DNA from: FEB-25 sp963822175
Lineage (GTDB): Bacteria > Chloroflexota > Anaerolineae > Anaerolineales > UBA4823
Reading direction: 5' to 3'
Length of the DNA: 64,000 nucleotides
Assembly (NCBI GenBank): GCA_963822175.1
Contig: CAWGGJ010000008.1
Span: 1,116,001-1,180,000 of the forward strand
The position numbers and the translations under genes are program-made. Below the pieces are notes generated by a model. The model made no database searches. It saw nothing but the letters and a program-made list of their open reading frames with translations, and was not told the origin of the DNA. This document shows, one piece after another, positions 54,475 to 63,371 of the stretch; the stretch's first letter is position 1, and every line of letters begins with the position of its first letter.

Positions 54475-55695
54475 TTATTCTGAAATATTCGCTGCTTTTA
54501 ATCTCATTTCCTTTCTCGATATCAATATGAAGCCAAGGACGCCCATGATGCCGATCAAAACGCCACCATACCAGATCGCTACAGGTGAGATATTATCACT
54601 CAGATAGCCTCCCATAAGTGGGGCGATGCCTGCTGCAGCACTCCATGAAAGGCCTGCAATACTCATATACCTTCCACGCATGTCCACTGGTGCCACTCCG
54701 GCAACATAAGTCGAGGCAGTAGGCATAAGTATAAGTTCACCGATCGTCATGATCACGATACTGATCCAAAATCCCATAAATGAATGACCTACTGCCACAC
54801 TGGCCACAGCTAATGTATAAAACACCGTCCCAAGTGCCATAACAGGCAAAGGACGATAATGCTTGGTAATCCGTGTAACAAACACCTGGAAGAAAACCAC
54901 CATCAAGGCGTTGGTCGTTGGGATAAAACCATATTGACCCTCAGGGACTTTATAGATTTCATTGGCATAAACCGGCATTAAAATCCAAATCAACACAGCA
55001 CACATCTGAGCTAAGACAAATGCACCAATAAATGATAAGAATTTGGAATCACGTAAAACTTGCATATAGCCAGCGAAAGATTTAATTATAGATTCGGTGG
55101 GGAGACCTGTTTGGGGTAAAGTTTCCTTCGCAAAAAATGCAATTAGCAGGCTATAAATTAGCATTCCTGAGCCAGCCAAGAAGAAGGTAATGTTATATGA
55201 TATTGTTGCGAGAAATCCCCCCAGCATGGGACCAATGGCTATTCCAGCATTATTGCTAAGGCGCATAAGTGCATACGCATCTGGTCTTTTTTCTCCTGGT
55301 ATCAGGTCAGCAAGCATTGCATCTGCACCTACACGGTATAGTGGGTTAAAGGTTCCGCTCAATGCCAGCAGTATAGCAAAGTTTGGATAGCTATGAGCAT
55401 TGCTCATAAAGAAGTAAACCGCGCCATTTCCAGCCAGGCTGATTGCCATGACCCATTTACGACCGATCCGGTCAGTGAAAGGACCGGCAATCAAGGCAGC
55501 GATGATACCAGCCGTGGCATTAATCGTCATCAGGCTGGCAGTTTGGGTCAAGGGCATATTTACTTGTTTCCTTACATAAATCATGAGGAATGGCCAAATC
55601 ATGCTAGATCCAATTGTGCTGATCAGCATGCCAAAAAACATCAGCTTAAATTGCTTAGGATAATGTTTTAGAAAATTTAATGAATTACGTGGCAC
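54475..55695 (-). CDS. MFS transporter, DHA1/MdtG-like
   Basis: 406 residues, 12 helices. Helix 2-3 motif GPFTDRIGRKWVM is classic MFS motif A for DHA1 exporters; DLIPGEKRPDAYALMRLSNN and GGFLATISYNITFFLAG are the central motifs. Likely a drug or metabolite exporter, but a sugar-phosphate role cannot be excluded given the glycerol-phosphate genes 18 bp upstream. It ends 60 bp before the second MFS gene. Confidence 0.82.
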   Translation of the reverse strand: MPRNSLNFLKHYPKQFKLMFFGMLISTIGSSMIWPFLMIYVRKQVNMPLTQTASLMTINATAGIIAALIAGPFTDRIGRKWVMAISLAGNGAVYFFMSNAHSYPNFAILLALSGTFNPLYRVGADAMLADLIPGEKRPDAYALMRLSNNAGIAIGPMLGGFLATISYNITFFLAGSGMLIYSLLIAFFAKETLPQTGLPTESIIKSFAGYMQVLRDSKFLSFIGAFVLAQMCAVLIWILMPVYANEIYKVPEGQYGFIPTTNALMVVFFQVFVTRITKHYRPLPVMALGTVFYTLAVASVAVGHSFMGFWISIVIMTIGELILMPTASTYVAGVAPVDMRGRYMSIAGLSWSAAAGIAPLMGGYLSDNISPVAIWYGGVLIGIMGVLGFILISRKEMRLKAANISE

Positions 55696-55713
55696 ACAGC
55701 ACCAAAAATTACA

Positions 55714-57006
55714 TTAGAGATCAGCCAAGGCTCCATCTACAGGTAATCCATATGACTTGGCGATCAACTCAACCGGATGGACAGCAGGCTTTCCAGTGGC
55801 ATGGGTAATTTGCCAGCGACATGTTTCAGAGTCGCACACCACCACGGGGCTTTGTTCCATTTCGTGTGAAATAAAGGAAAAAAGTGATTTTCCAATATCC
55901 AGGGAAATATTATATTTTTCGGCTTTATAACCATAAGTACCAGCAATTCCACAACAGGAAGCCTGGCTATCTATAATATTCAAGCCTGGAATTAAACTCA
56001 TCACCTCAAGACCAGGCTTTCCAATACGATGAGCCCGATATTGACATGGAATATGATAGCCAAGTGTCAGGGGAATCGGTTTGAACCCGAGATTTAATGA
56101 GCCTTCATTGTATAAAATCATCAAGAATTCATTAAAATCAAAGGTATTCTCAGCTACAAGCCTGGTATTAGTATCGTGCATCTCTAATAAATCAGGAGCT
56201 TCTTCTTTTAGTGTGAGTGTACAACTTGTAGAGGTGCCAACGATAGGGATCCCATGCCTAGCATATTCAGACAGATATCGAACGTTATTTTTATGGTATT
56301 TTCGCGCAGCACCAAATTCACCATTGGAAAGTAATGGTAATCCACAACAATTTTGGGGTGGAACGATTACTTCAAAGCCATTCTCTTCCAGAACTCTGAC
56401 GGCAGCCTGACCAACACGCGGCTCGTAATATTGTGTTGAGCAGCCATGGAAATAAACAACTTTTCTTTTAGGATTTATAGGTTTGGGATGATTTCGGAAC
56501 CAGGTGGTAAATCGCTGTTTGCTAAAGGCTGGTAATGGTGCAGAATGGTGTATTGACAGGGCATACTCTACAAACCACCTGGCTGGTTTCAGATTGAGAG
56601 CGAAATTTGCCAGGGGTGATATGGGTTGTGCAATTTTCCCCAGGAGCTCAGCGCGAGCAACAAGATTATTCCTCAATCGTAAACGGACAGGAATATTGCC
56701 ATGCTCAACCATCGCCGATTTGGCACGAGTATTGATCTCAGCAATTCTTACCCCGGTTGGACAAACCATATCACAAACCCTGCATCCACTGCAGTAATCT
56801 ACCGATTTATCCGGAGAAGGCTGATCATCTAGCCTGAAGCGTGCAGCTTGAGGTCCTACATATTTGGGTCCTGGAAACAAGTCGGTAACCGCTGAAACTG
56901 GGCATGCGGTAGTACAAATATTGCATTTTATGCACTGGTCGAGTGAAAATTCTGGTGACAGAACATCATCCTTTGATGGATATGCTAACTCAGCGTTTAC
57001 TGTCAT
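55714..57006 (-). CDS. glpC: Anaerobic glycerol-3-phosphate dehydrogenase subunit C
   Basis: 430 residues. Two 4Fe-4S motifs: Cys25, 28, 31, 35 (CIKCNICTTACPV) and Cys72, 75, 78, 82 (CSGCRVCDMVCPTG). Two CCG domains follow, with CCGLPLLSNGEFGAARKY and CCGIAGTYGYKAEKY. GlpC anchors the GlpAB dehydrogenase to the membrane and hands electrons from glycerol-3-phosphate oxidation to menaquinone. It overlaps the GlpAB fusion by 4 bases (ATGA), so both are one operon. Confidence 0.92.
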   Translation of the reverse strand: MTVNAELAYPSKDDVLSPEFSLDQCIKCNICTTACPVSAVTDLFPGPKYVGPQAARFRLDDQPSPDKSVDYCSGCRVCDMVCPTGVRIAEINTRAKSAMVEHGNIPVRLRLRNNLVARAELLGKIAQPISPLANFALNLKPARWFVEYALSIHHSAPLPAFSKQRFTTWFRNHPKPINPKRKVVYFHGCSTQYYEPRVGQAAVRVLEENGFEVIVPPQNCCGLPLLSNGEFGAARKYHKNNVRYLSEYARHGIPIVGTSTSCTLTLKEEAPDLLEMHDTNTRLVAENTFDFNEFLMILYNEGSLNLGFKPIPLTLGYHIPCQYRAHRIGKPGLEVMSLIPGLNIIDSQASCCGIAGTYGYKAEKYNISLDIGKSLFSFISHEMEQSPVVVCDSETCRWQITHATGKPAVHPVELIAKSYGLPVDGALADL

Positions 57007-59957
57007 AGCCTTTTTCTACTGGCAAGGACTTCACCGACTTTGTATCCGGTCGCAAGGGCAATACCATCCAAAGATCGCTCATGAATCCCATCGTAACCGC
57101 CAATTACATCCCCAACAGCATACAAATTGGGATAAATAACCTGATTTTCTTCATCAATCGGTTGGCAGTCTGAGTTTACATAAAGACCTGCTGCATGGAT
57201 CGGGTGTCCTTCTGCTGAGATAAACTTGTCCCGGAACCATTCAGATCTTCGATGATTGAGTTTGATAGGGAGCGAGAAAACGATTTCCTGCGCATAGCCA
57301 TTCTCATTGGTAGTTATTCCACCTCCTAGGGTACCGCCGGTAGCGATAACGTAAGTCTTCGCAGGGTGGGATTTTTGTCTGGCTGCAGCATCTGAAAGTA
57401 CTGCAGCGATAGCACCATTTTCAACAACTGTAGCGGATACAGCCATTCCAGTAAAAACAGCGCCATGATGTGATTGAATGGCAGATACCAACATACTACT
57501 AAGCCGAATTCCAGGAATGGATGGTGGTAAACCAGGAATCTCGAAAACGGGAGCACCCAGAGATGATTCTAGGTGTCTTATTGCTTGTGGAGAGTTATTT
57601 AATCCCAAAACCGCAGGAAAGCCTACTCGACCAATAGCACCGAGCTTTGGCTTAACCATATCGATTACTTCCTGGCGGAATTCAGGATCATCAAATAATC
57701 GCGCCAACATAATTCCGCTTACCAGCTTGCTATTACGGAGAGACTTCAGGTCAAGGTTGATGGCACGAGCCAGGATACCTTGCGCATTGAGATTATCAGC
57801 GATGAGTGATGGAAAAAAATCATGAAATTGACTAAAACCGACGATCAACATTGGGGTTGGAAAACTCGTTTCTCCGGCAATCATTGTCATAGGTGCAAGG
57901 CAAGTCAGGCGTAACGTGCCCAATGCTGTTGGAAGAGAGAATTCTGATTTTAATGAGCCATAATAAGGGTAACCCGCTTCTTCACTCAGACTAATGAATG
58001 AATTTAAAGCTTGTGTGAGTATATCCAAGCCAACACGTGCATATGGATGGTTGGGTTTGCTTAACACGAATTGTTCTAAATACTCATTTAGTGAATGATA
58101 TGCAGGTTTGGTTTCATCAATCGGATGCTTTATTATATCGATACACCCCGTTCCCCAATAAGGCGCTCCCCAGCCCTTAGTGATCAAATGTGTATTATTA
58201 CCACCAAGGCATGCTCTCCAGGCAGTGATCAAACCGGACAATCCTGCCCCAATTACAACGACATCAACCGGATTATGTATTGAATGAGTAATCAGCTTAT
58301 TTTTTTCTTGAGATCGTACTTCCAAGGGGTGTTGATTCTCGTTGACTGGTGTTGAATATAATTCAGGTGATACTCTGGATAATGTTTTTCCAGGTAAGCC
58401 TGACATATTTAGATTTCCGAGATAAATAAGCTCGTTCAATCTTTCCTGGCGGAGTTGCTGGCCCCACAAAACTGGAATATTTCCTTTCCAACGTTCCTGG
58501 AGGAAATCACGCAGTGAAACATTGGTCTCTTCCACAGCTGGATGCCGTAGATCATGCAGTAAACCGGCTGCCCGGTAACTACAAAATCCACCCTGACATG
58601 GTCCCATTCCCAGGCGAACATCACGACGAATATCATCAATAGTCACCGCATCCGACTGAATGATTGCTTGCTCAACCTCCTCAAGTGTGGCTAACTCGCA
58701 CTCACAAATTAGCTGACCATAAGATAAATTTTTCTCGATTTTTTCCAAGCGAAATCCAAGATAGTTTCCATGCTGTTTAATTTCAGATTGGGATGGTAAA
58801 ATCTCAAGGTGGGTAGTGCATGTGCGACCGATTTTTAATTTCTCGCACACTTTATCAACTGTAACTTCAGCCATTTTTCGATATGTCGTCCATTTCCCAC
58901 TGGTGATGGTGACAATCCCTTCTATTCCATCTCGTACAGTATGATCGAGCAAGGTATAACCCCGGCTAATGTCCCTGTTACTGTCTGTCATTGTTTCTTG
59001 AATCAGTGGACGTACCCCAGCCCACGCTCGCAGGATGCGGAATTCTCTAAGTTTAGGAATTATTTTCTCACCTTCGTCTATCATCAGGCGAATTTCCCAA
59101 GGTTCGATCGAATAATAACCGGGATCGTCAACCCGGACATCTGTGGTACCCATGATGGCAACCGAATGTGTAGGAACCAGGATATCACCATCTGAAGGTG
59201 GTTTGCAACGATTAATGACCGTGTTCACTATACGATGGTTTAAAGCGATCATGGTTCCTTTACCAGCTACCATTTGTAAATTTATACCAGCTGTCGCGGC
59301 AATGATTCCCGCCCATGCGCCGGATGAATTGATCACCATGCTGGCATCAATTTGGACATCTTCATCCTTTACCAGGTCATGGCATAAAGCACCTGTGACA
59401 GTCGGTTGAGATGAGGAAGATGATTGAGACTTGGTAAGGTGAAGTACTTCGTGATAGGTTAAAACCTGTGCACCTTTTTGACGGGCAGAAAGTGCATTGA
59501 TATCCGCTGCAAGAAAGGAGTCAGCTGATGCATCCGGAACCCGAAAACACTGTTGAATGTTTGGGTCCAACAATGGTTCCTCTTTGAGCATCTGGCGAAT
59601 CTCTACGTTTTCAGCGGGTATTCCAGCGGTATGGCAACCTTCTATGAAGGGTGATATATAGTCCGGGTCATCCTGAGCAGTTAGGACAAAAAAGCCACCA
59701 GTATCTTCGATACAACCAGGCATGATCTTTCGTAGAATACGGTTTTCCTCAATACACTCCTTAGCAGCCAGGGGATCTTTAACCACATATCTTGCTCCGC
59801 TATGTAACAGGCCATGATACCTGCCTGTAGTACCATATGCCAGGTCACGCCTCTCGACCAGAAGGCATTTTATTCCACGCAGAGCCAGGTCGCGAAGTAC
59901 TCCTGTACCGGTAGCACCACCACCGATCACCAGGACATCTGTTTCGATATGACGCAT
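57003..59957 (-). CDS. glpA: Fused anaerobic glycerol-3-phosphate dehydrogenase subunits A and B
   Basis: 984 residues in one uninterrupted frame. Residues 1-~530 match GlpA: FAD motif VIGGGATGTG (10-19), GKWTTYRKMAEV, and a BFD-like 2Fe-2S site with Cys418, 420, 454, 459 (CECE...CQGGFC). After a polar linker (~533-562), residues ~563-984 match GlpB: a second dinucleotide fold VVVIGAGLSGLITAW (567-581), TKGWGAPYWGTGCIDI and a C-terminal GDVIGGYDGIHERSLDG. GlpA oxidises glycerol-3-phosphate to DHAP; GlpB is the second flavin subunit. They are normally separate genes, so this is a natural A-B fusion, or rarely a lost stop. GlpC follows and GlpK precedes. Confidence 0.9.
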   Translation of the reverse strand: MRHIETDVLVIGGGATGTGVLRDLALRGIKCLLVERRDLAYGTTGRYHGLLHSGARYVVKDPLAAKECIEENRILRKIMPGCIEDTGGFFVLTAQDDPDYISPFIEGCHTAGIPAENVEIRQMLKEEPLLDPNIQQCFRVPDASADSFLAADINALSARQKGAQVLTYHEVLHLTKSQSSSSSQPTVTGALCHDLVKDEDVQIDASMVINSSGAWAGIIAATAGINLQMVAGKGTMIALNHRIVNTVINRCKPPSDGDILVPTHSVAIMGTTDVRVDDPGYYSIEPWEIRLMIDEGEKIIPKLREFRILRAWAGVRPLIQETMTDSNRDISRGYTLLDHTVRDGIEGIVTITSGKWTTYRKMAEVTVDKVCEKLKIGRTCTTHLEILPSQSEIKQHGNYLGFRLEKIEKNLSYGQLICECELATLEEVEQAIIQSDAVTIDDIRRDVRLGMGPCQGGFCSYRAAGLLHDLRHPAVEETNVSLRDFLQERWKGNIPVLWGQQLRQERLNELIYLGNLNMSGLPGKTLSRVSPELYSTPVNENQHPLEVRSQEKNKLITHSIHNPVDVVVIGAGLSGLITAWRACLGGNNTHLITKGWGAPYWGTGCIDIIKHPIDETKPAYHSLNEYLEQFVLSKPNHPYARVGLDILTQALNSFISLSEEAGYPYYGSLKSEFSLPTALGTLRLTCLAPMTMIAGETSFPTPMLIVGFSQFHDFFPSLIADNLNAQGILARAINLDLKSLRNSKLVSGIMLARLFDDPEFRQEVIDMVKPKLGAIGRVGFPAVLGLNNSPQAIRHLESSLGAPVFEIPGLPPSIPGIRLSSMLVSAIQSHHGAVFTGMAVSATVVENGAIAAVLSDAAARQKSHPAKTYVIATGGTLGGGITTNENGYAQEIVFSLPIKLNHRRSEWFRDKFISAEGHPIHAAGLYVNSDCQPIDEENQVIYPNLYAVGDVIGGYDGIHERSLDGIALATGYKVGEVLASRKRL

Positions 59958-60014
59958 GAATTTTCCTCTGTTTAATAAGAGTGAATAGATATTTAGTGAA
60001 CCGATAAAAAGTAA

Positions 60015-61526
60015 CTACTCAATCCAATTGAAAGTTCGACTGACAGCTTTCAGCCAACCGCTAAATAATAAGTCCCTACGATTTTTTCCCATTTCAGGGA
60101 TCCAGGTTTGGCTGATCTGCCAATTACTTTGTAAGTCTTCCAGGCCGTTCCAAAACCCTACAGCCAAACCTGCAGCGTATGCAGCACCTAACGCGGTCGT
60201 TTCAGAAATTTTTGGCCTGACAACAGTAACACCGAGGATATCTGCTTGAAATTGCATTAATAACTGGTTGAAAACCATTCCACCATCCACTTTTAACTTT
60301 CTTAGCCTGACTCCAGAATCTTCCTTCATTGCATCCAGTACTTCACGGGTTTGATAGGCAGTTGCTTCTAAGCAAGCCCGTGCGATATGCCCTTTATTAA
60401 TATAGCGAGTAAGGCCGACTATCACACCCCTGGCATCTGATCGCCAGTATGGAGCATAGAGGCCTGAGAAGGCAGGAACGAAATAAATGCCACCATTATT
60501 CTCCACGCTACGTGCTAATTCTTCTACATCAGATGATTTATTGATTAAACCAAGGTTATCCCGAAGCCATTGTACAAGGGCACCGGTTATTGCAATTGAG
60601 CCTTCCAATGCATAATTCGCTGGTTGATCCCCAAATTTATAAGCAAGGGTGGTCAATAAACCATGGGTGGATTTTGTTATTTTCATACCCGTATTCAACA
60701 ACATGAAACAGCCTGTTCCATAAGTGTTTTTTGCTTCGCCTATGTTAAAGCATGTTTGTCCCACCATGGCGGCTTGTTGGTCACCAAGATCCCCACAAAT
60801 TGGTATAACATCATTAAAAAGACCGGTTTTTGTTGTATAGCCATATACTTTTGGGTCACTAGATGGATGGATCGACGGGAGTATACTTCGAGGTATATTC
60901 ATTGCATTCAAGATATTCTCATCCCAGTCCAGATTGGTCAAATTCATCAGCATCGTTCGGCTGGCATTGGTTACATCGGTTTTATGGATGCCATGATTGG
61001 GTCCACCAGTTAGCCACCAAATGAGCCAGGAATCGATATTCCCAAAAATCGCATTACCATGGTCAACGGCTTTTCTCAGTTGAGGAATATTTTCTAGCAA
61101 CCAAACAATTTTTGGTCCAGAAAAATAGGTTGTGAGAGGTAAACCTACTTTTTCTCTAAATCGATCTTGACCTCCTTCAGATGCCAGAGAGTCACAAATC
61201 TCCTTGGTCCGCATATCTTGCCACACGATAGCGTTATAGAAAGGTTTTCCTGTATTTTTATCCCAAACCAGAGTAGTCTCTCGCTGATTGGTAATACCGA
61301 TCGATGCGATGTCGCCTGGCTTGATTTCTCCCTTATTCAAAACTTCTTTAACAACTTCCTGTGTGCTCTGCCAGATTTCCAATGGGTCGTGTTCGACCCA
61401 TCCAGGTTGGGGATAAATTTGTCGGTGCTCTCTCTGCGCAGACCACAGAATATTTCCAGCACGATTGAAAAGCATACACCGGGTGCTGGTAGTTCCTTGA
61501 TCAATTGCAGCTATATATTTGGACAT
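60015..61526 (-). CDS. glpK: Glycerol kinase
   Basis: 503 residues in the FGGY family, the usual GlpK length. YIAAIDQGTTSTRCMLFN is the ATP-site start, ITNQRETTLVWDKNTGKP the substrate region and GGIYFVPAFSGLYAPYWRSD the FGGY signature region; LKVDGGMVFNQLLMQF closes the site. It converts glycerol to glycerol-3-phosphate, the substrate for the GlpAB/GlpC complex encoded 58 bp downstream on the same strand. No glycerol facilitator gene is in the window. Confidence 0.95.
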   Translation of the reverse strand: MSKYIAAIDQGTTSTRCMLFNRAGNILWSAQREHRQIYPQPGWVEHDPLEIWQSTQEVVKEVLNKGEIKPGDIASIGITNQRETTLVWDKNTGKPFYNAIVWQDMRTKEICDSLASEGGQDRFREKVGLPLTTYFSGPKIVWLLENIPQLRKAVDHGNAIFGNIDSWLIWWLTGGPNHGIHKTDVTNASRTMLMNLTNLDWDENILNAMNIPRSILPSIHPSSDPKVYGYTTKTGLFNDVIPICGDLGDQQAAMVGQTCFNIGEAKNTYGTGCFMLLNTGMKITKSTHGLLTTLAYKFGDQPANYALEGSIAITGALVQWLRDNLGLINKSSDVEELARSVENNGGIYFVPAFSGLYAPYWRSDARGVIVGLTRYINKGHIARACLEATAYQTREVLDAMKEDSGVRLRKLKVDGGMVFNQLLMQFQADILGVTVVRPKISETTALGAAYAAGLAVGFWNGLEDLQSNWQISQTWIPEMGKNRRDLLFSGWLKAVSRTFNWIE

Positions 61527-61535
61527 ATTTATCTG

Positions 61536-61979
61536 TTAGCAATTCAATGTATTCAGTAATCCAGTAATCAGCTGATCTTTTTCAGCTGCATTAAGCCTGG
61601 CTGAAGGGTGCATCAACAGATATTGAGCAGGTGGCATTTCTCCTTCATTGATTACTTCTGCAAGTTCTCCTGACTCAATTGGCCAGCCACTTGACCAATC
61701 AGAAAAATTCAACCTGCTTCGACCTTCAGCAACATCATGATAGAGTAGCCATGATACGGGCGCGATTTTTGAATACCACGGCCAAACAGTTTCATTACTG
61801 TGGCAGTCAAAACATGCTCTTTTTGCCAGCTGCTGGGTTTGTGGACTGTCCCAATTTGGACTGCTAACAACTGGTGGATTAGTGTGGTTTTTACCATAAG
61901 GGATGAATTGGATTAAAACTAAAAGTACAATACCGATAATGACAAGGATAGATAAGATTTTAATTATTTTCTTGGTCAT
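61536..61979 (-). CDS. Haem-binding domain protein, membrane-anchored (CxxCH)
   Basis: 147 residues from ATG 61979, chosen because GGAG lies 9 bases upstream; an in-frame TTG 15 bases earlier overlaps that site. One N-terminal helix (residues 7-25, ILSILVIIGIVLLVLI) anchors it outward. CFDCH at 56-60 is a c-type haem attachment motif, followed by NETVWPWYSKIAPVSWLLYH, typical of the Haem_bd (PF14376) domain. A quinone- or metal-related electron role is possible. It lies 9 bp upstream of glpK's start on the same strand, though a functional link is unproven. Confidence 0.85.
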   Translation of the reverse strand: MTKKIIKILSILVIIGIVLLVLIQFIPYGKNHTNPPVVSSPNWDSPQTQQLAKRACFDCHSNETVWPWYSKIAPVSWLLYHDVAEGRSRLNFSDWSSGWPIESGELAEVINEGEMPPAQYLLMHPSARLNAAEKDQLITGLLNTLNC

Positions 61980-62014
61980 AATTTTTAGCTCCAATCAGTA
62001 TTAAGAAATCAAGG

Positions 62015-63025
62015 TCAGGAATATCCGTCAGGGTTCTGGACCTGCCACCGCCAGGCGTCAACACACATTTCTTCCAGGGTTTTATGGGCATACCAGCCAA
62101 GTTCGTGATTGGCTTTGGTCGGATCGGCATAGGATATTGCTGCATCTCCTGGTCGGCGGTCATGGAATTTATAGGGAATCTTATGCTGGCATGCTTTTTC
62201 AAATGCAGAAATCACTTCCATAACACTATACCCTCGACCTGTGCCCAGATTATAGGTCACAAGACCGGGCTCTTGTTTAAATTTTTCAAGAGCCTTTATG
62301 TGTCCATCAGCCAGGTCCATAATATGGATATAATCCCGAATGCCTGTTCCATCAGGGGTTGGATAATCATCTCCCCATACCCGGACAAACGGTCGCCGTC
62401 CGATCGCTACCTGGGCAACATATGGAGTGAGATTATTTGGAACACCATTTGGATCTTCTCCAATTTGACCGCTTGGATGTGCTCCAACTGGATTAAAATA
62501 ACGCAATATGGCGATATTCCATTCCGGTTCTGCATGGTATAGGTCGCGAAGTATATCCTCGATCATTAGTTTGGTCCGGCTATAGGGGTTGAGCACCGAA
62601 AGGGGATATTGCTCCGAAATCGGAACCGATTTTACATCTCCATAAACTCCCGCTGATGAGCTAAAAACAATATTCTTTGTATTATTTTGCTTCATTACTT
62701 CCAACAAGATCAGTGAACCGGTCACGTTATTATGAAAGTATTGCAAGGGGATATTAACTGATTCCCCCATCGATTTTAAACCTGCAAAATGGATCACAGC
62801 ATTAATACTATGTTTTTCAAAAACAGACTGCAGTCCTTTTTTGTCTAATAAATCAACTTTATAAAAAGATAAATTCTTTCCGGTAAGCTCCTGGACCCTT
62901 CGGATAGATTCTTCCTTGCTGTTGCACAGATTATCGACAACAATGACATCATATCCATTTTGCAGTAGCTCAACACAGGTATGGCTGCCGATATAACCAG
63001 CTCCCCCTGTTACGAGTATATTCAT
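62015..63025 (-). CDS. galE: UDP-glucose 4-epimerase
   Basis: 336 residues of the extended SDR GalE type, interconverting UDP-glucose and UDP-galactose. GGAGYIGSH is at 7-15, SSSAGVYGD (122-130) supplies the catalytic Ser, Y148-x-x-x-K152 (NPYSRTK) the base, and RPGDAAISYADPTKA the C-terminal signature. Length matches E. coli GalE (338). It overlaps the cupin gene by 4 bases. Useful both for galactose catabolism (GH2 product) and for envelope sugars. Confidence 0.95.
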   Translation of the reverse strand: MNILVTGGAGYIGSHTCVELLQNGYDVIVVDNLCNSKEESIRRVQELTGKNLSFYKVDLLDKKGLQSVFEKHSINAVIHFAGLKSMGESVNIPLQYFHNNVTGSLILLEVMKQNNTKNIVFSSSAGVYGDVKSVPISEQYPLSVLNPYSRTKLMIEDILRDLYHAEPEWNIAILRYFNPVGAHPSGQIGEDPNGVPNNLTPYVAQVAIGRRPFVRVWGDDYPTPDGTGIRDYIHIMDLADGHIKALEKFKQEPGLVTYNLGTGRGYSVMEVISAFEKACQHKIPYKFHDRRPGDAAISYADPTKANHELGWYAHKTLEEMCVDAWRWQVQNPDGYS

Positions 63026-63348
63026 CGATAATCCTCCCTTGGGGGAGAAAAGGTATCAATAATGACTGTTGGATCCAATGTATGAGCACCATGAGGTATA
63101 TTGGATGGTGCACAATAACTATCACCTTGGCCAAGCTCAGTTTCCTGCCCGGCGATAGTCATCATAACCCGACCTTCTACCACATAACCGACCTGCTCGT
63201 GTGGGTGGCTGTGTATCGGGATGGTGACATTTGCATCAAAGGTGAATTCACATATCATCATGGATTGACATTGCGCTAATGTCTTACGCTTCAATCCTTG
63301 GAGCATATTGACTGCAATTGCATCTTGATTTAGAAATATCATTGCCAT
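63022..63348 (-). CDS. Small single-domain cupin protein
   Basis: 108 residues forming one cupin barrel. Metal-ligand motifs: NVTIPIHSHPHEQVGYVVEG (His, His and Glu of motif 1) and the second motif APSNIPHGAHTL. Such single cupins are dioxygenases, isomerases or sugar-binding proteins; the position before galE and near an oxidoreductase suggests sugar metabolism. ATG follows TGGAGA. Confidence 0.82.
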   Translation of the reverse strand: MAMIFLNQDAIAVNMLQGLKRKTLAQCQSMMICEFTFDANVTIPIHSHPHEQVGYVVEGRVMMTIAGQETELGQGDSYCAPSNIPHGAHTLDPTVIIDTFSPPREDYR

Positions 63349-63371
63349 TCTCCACTATTGTGATTGCCAAT

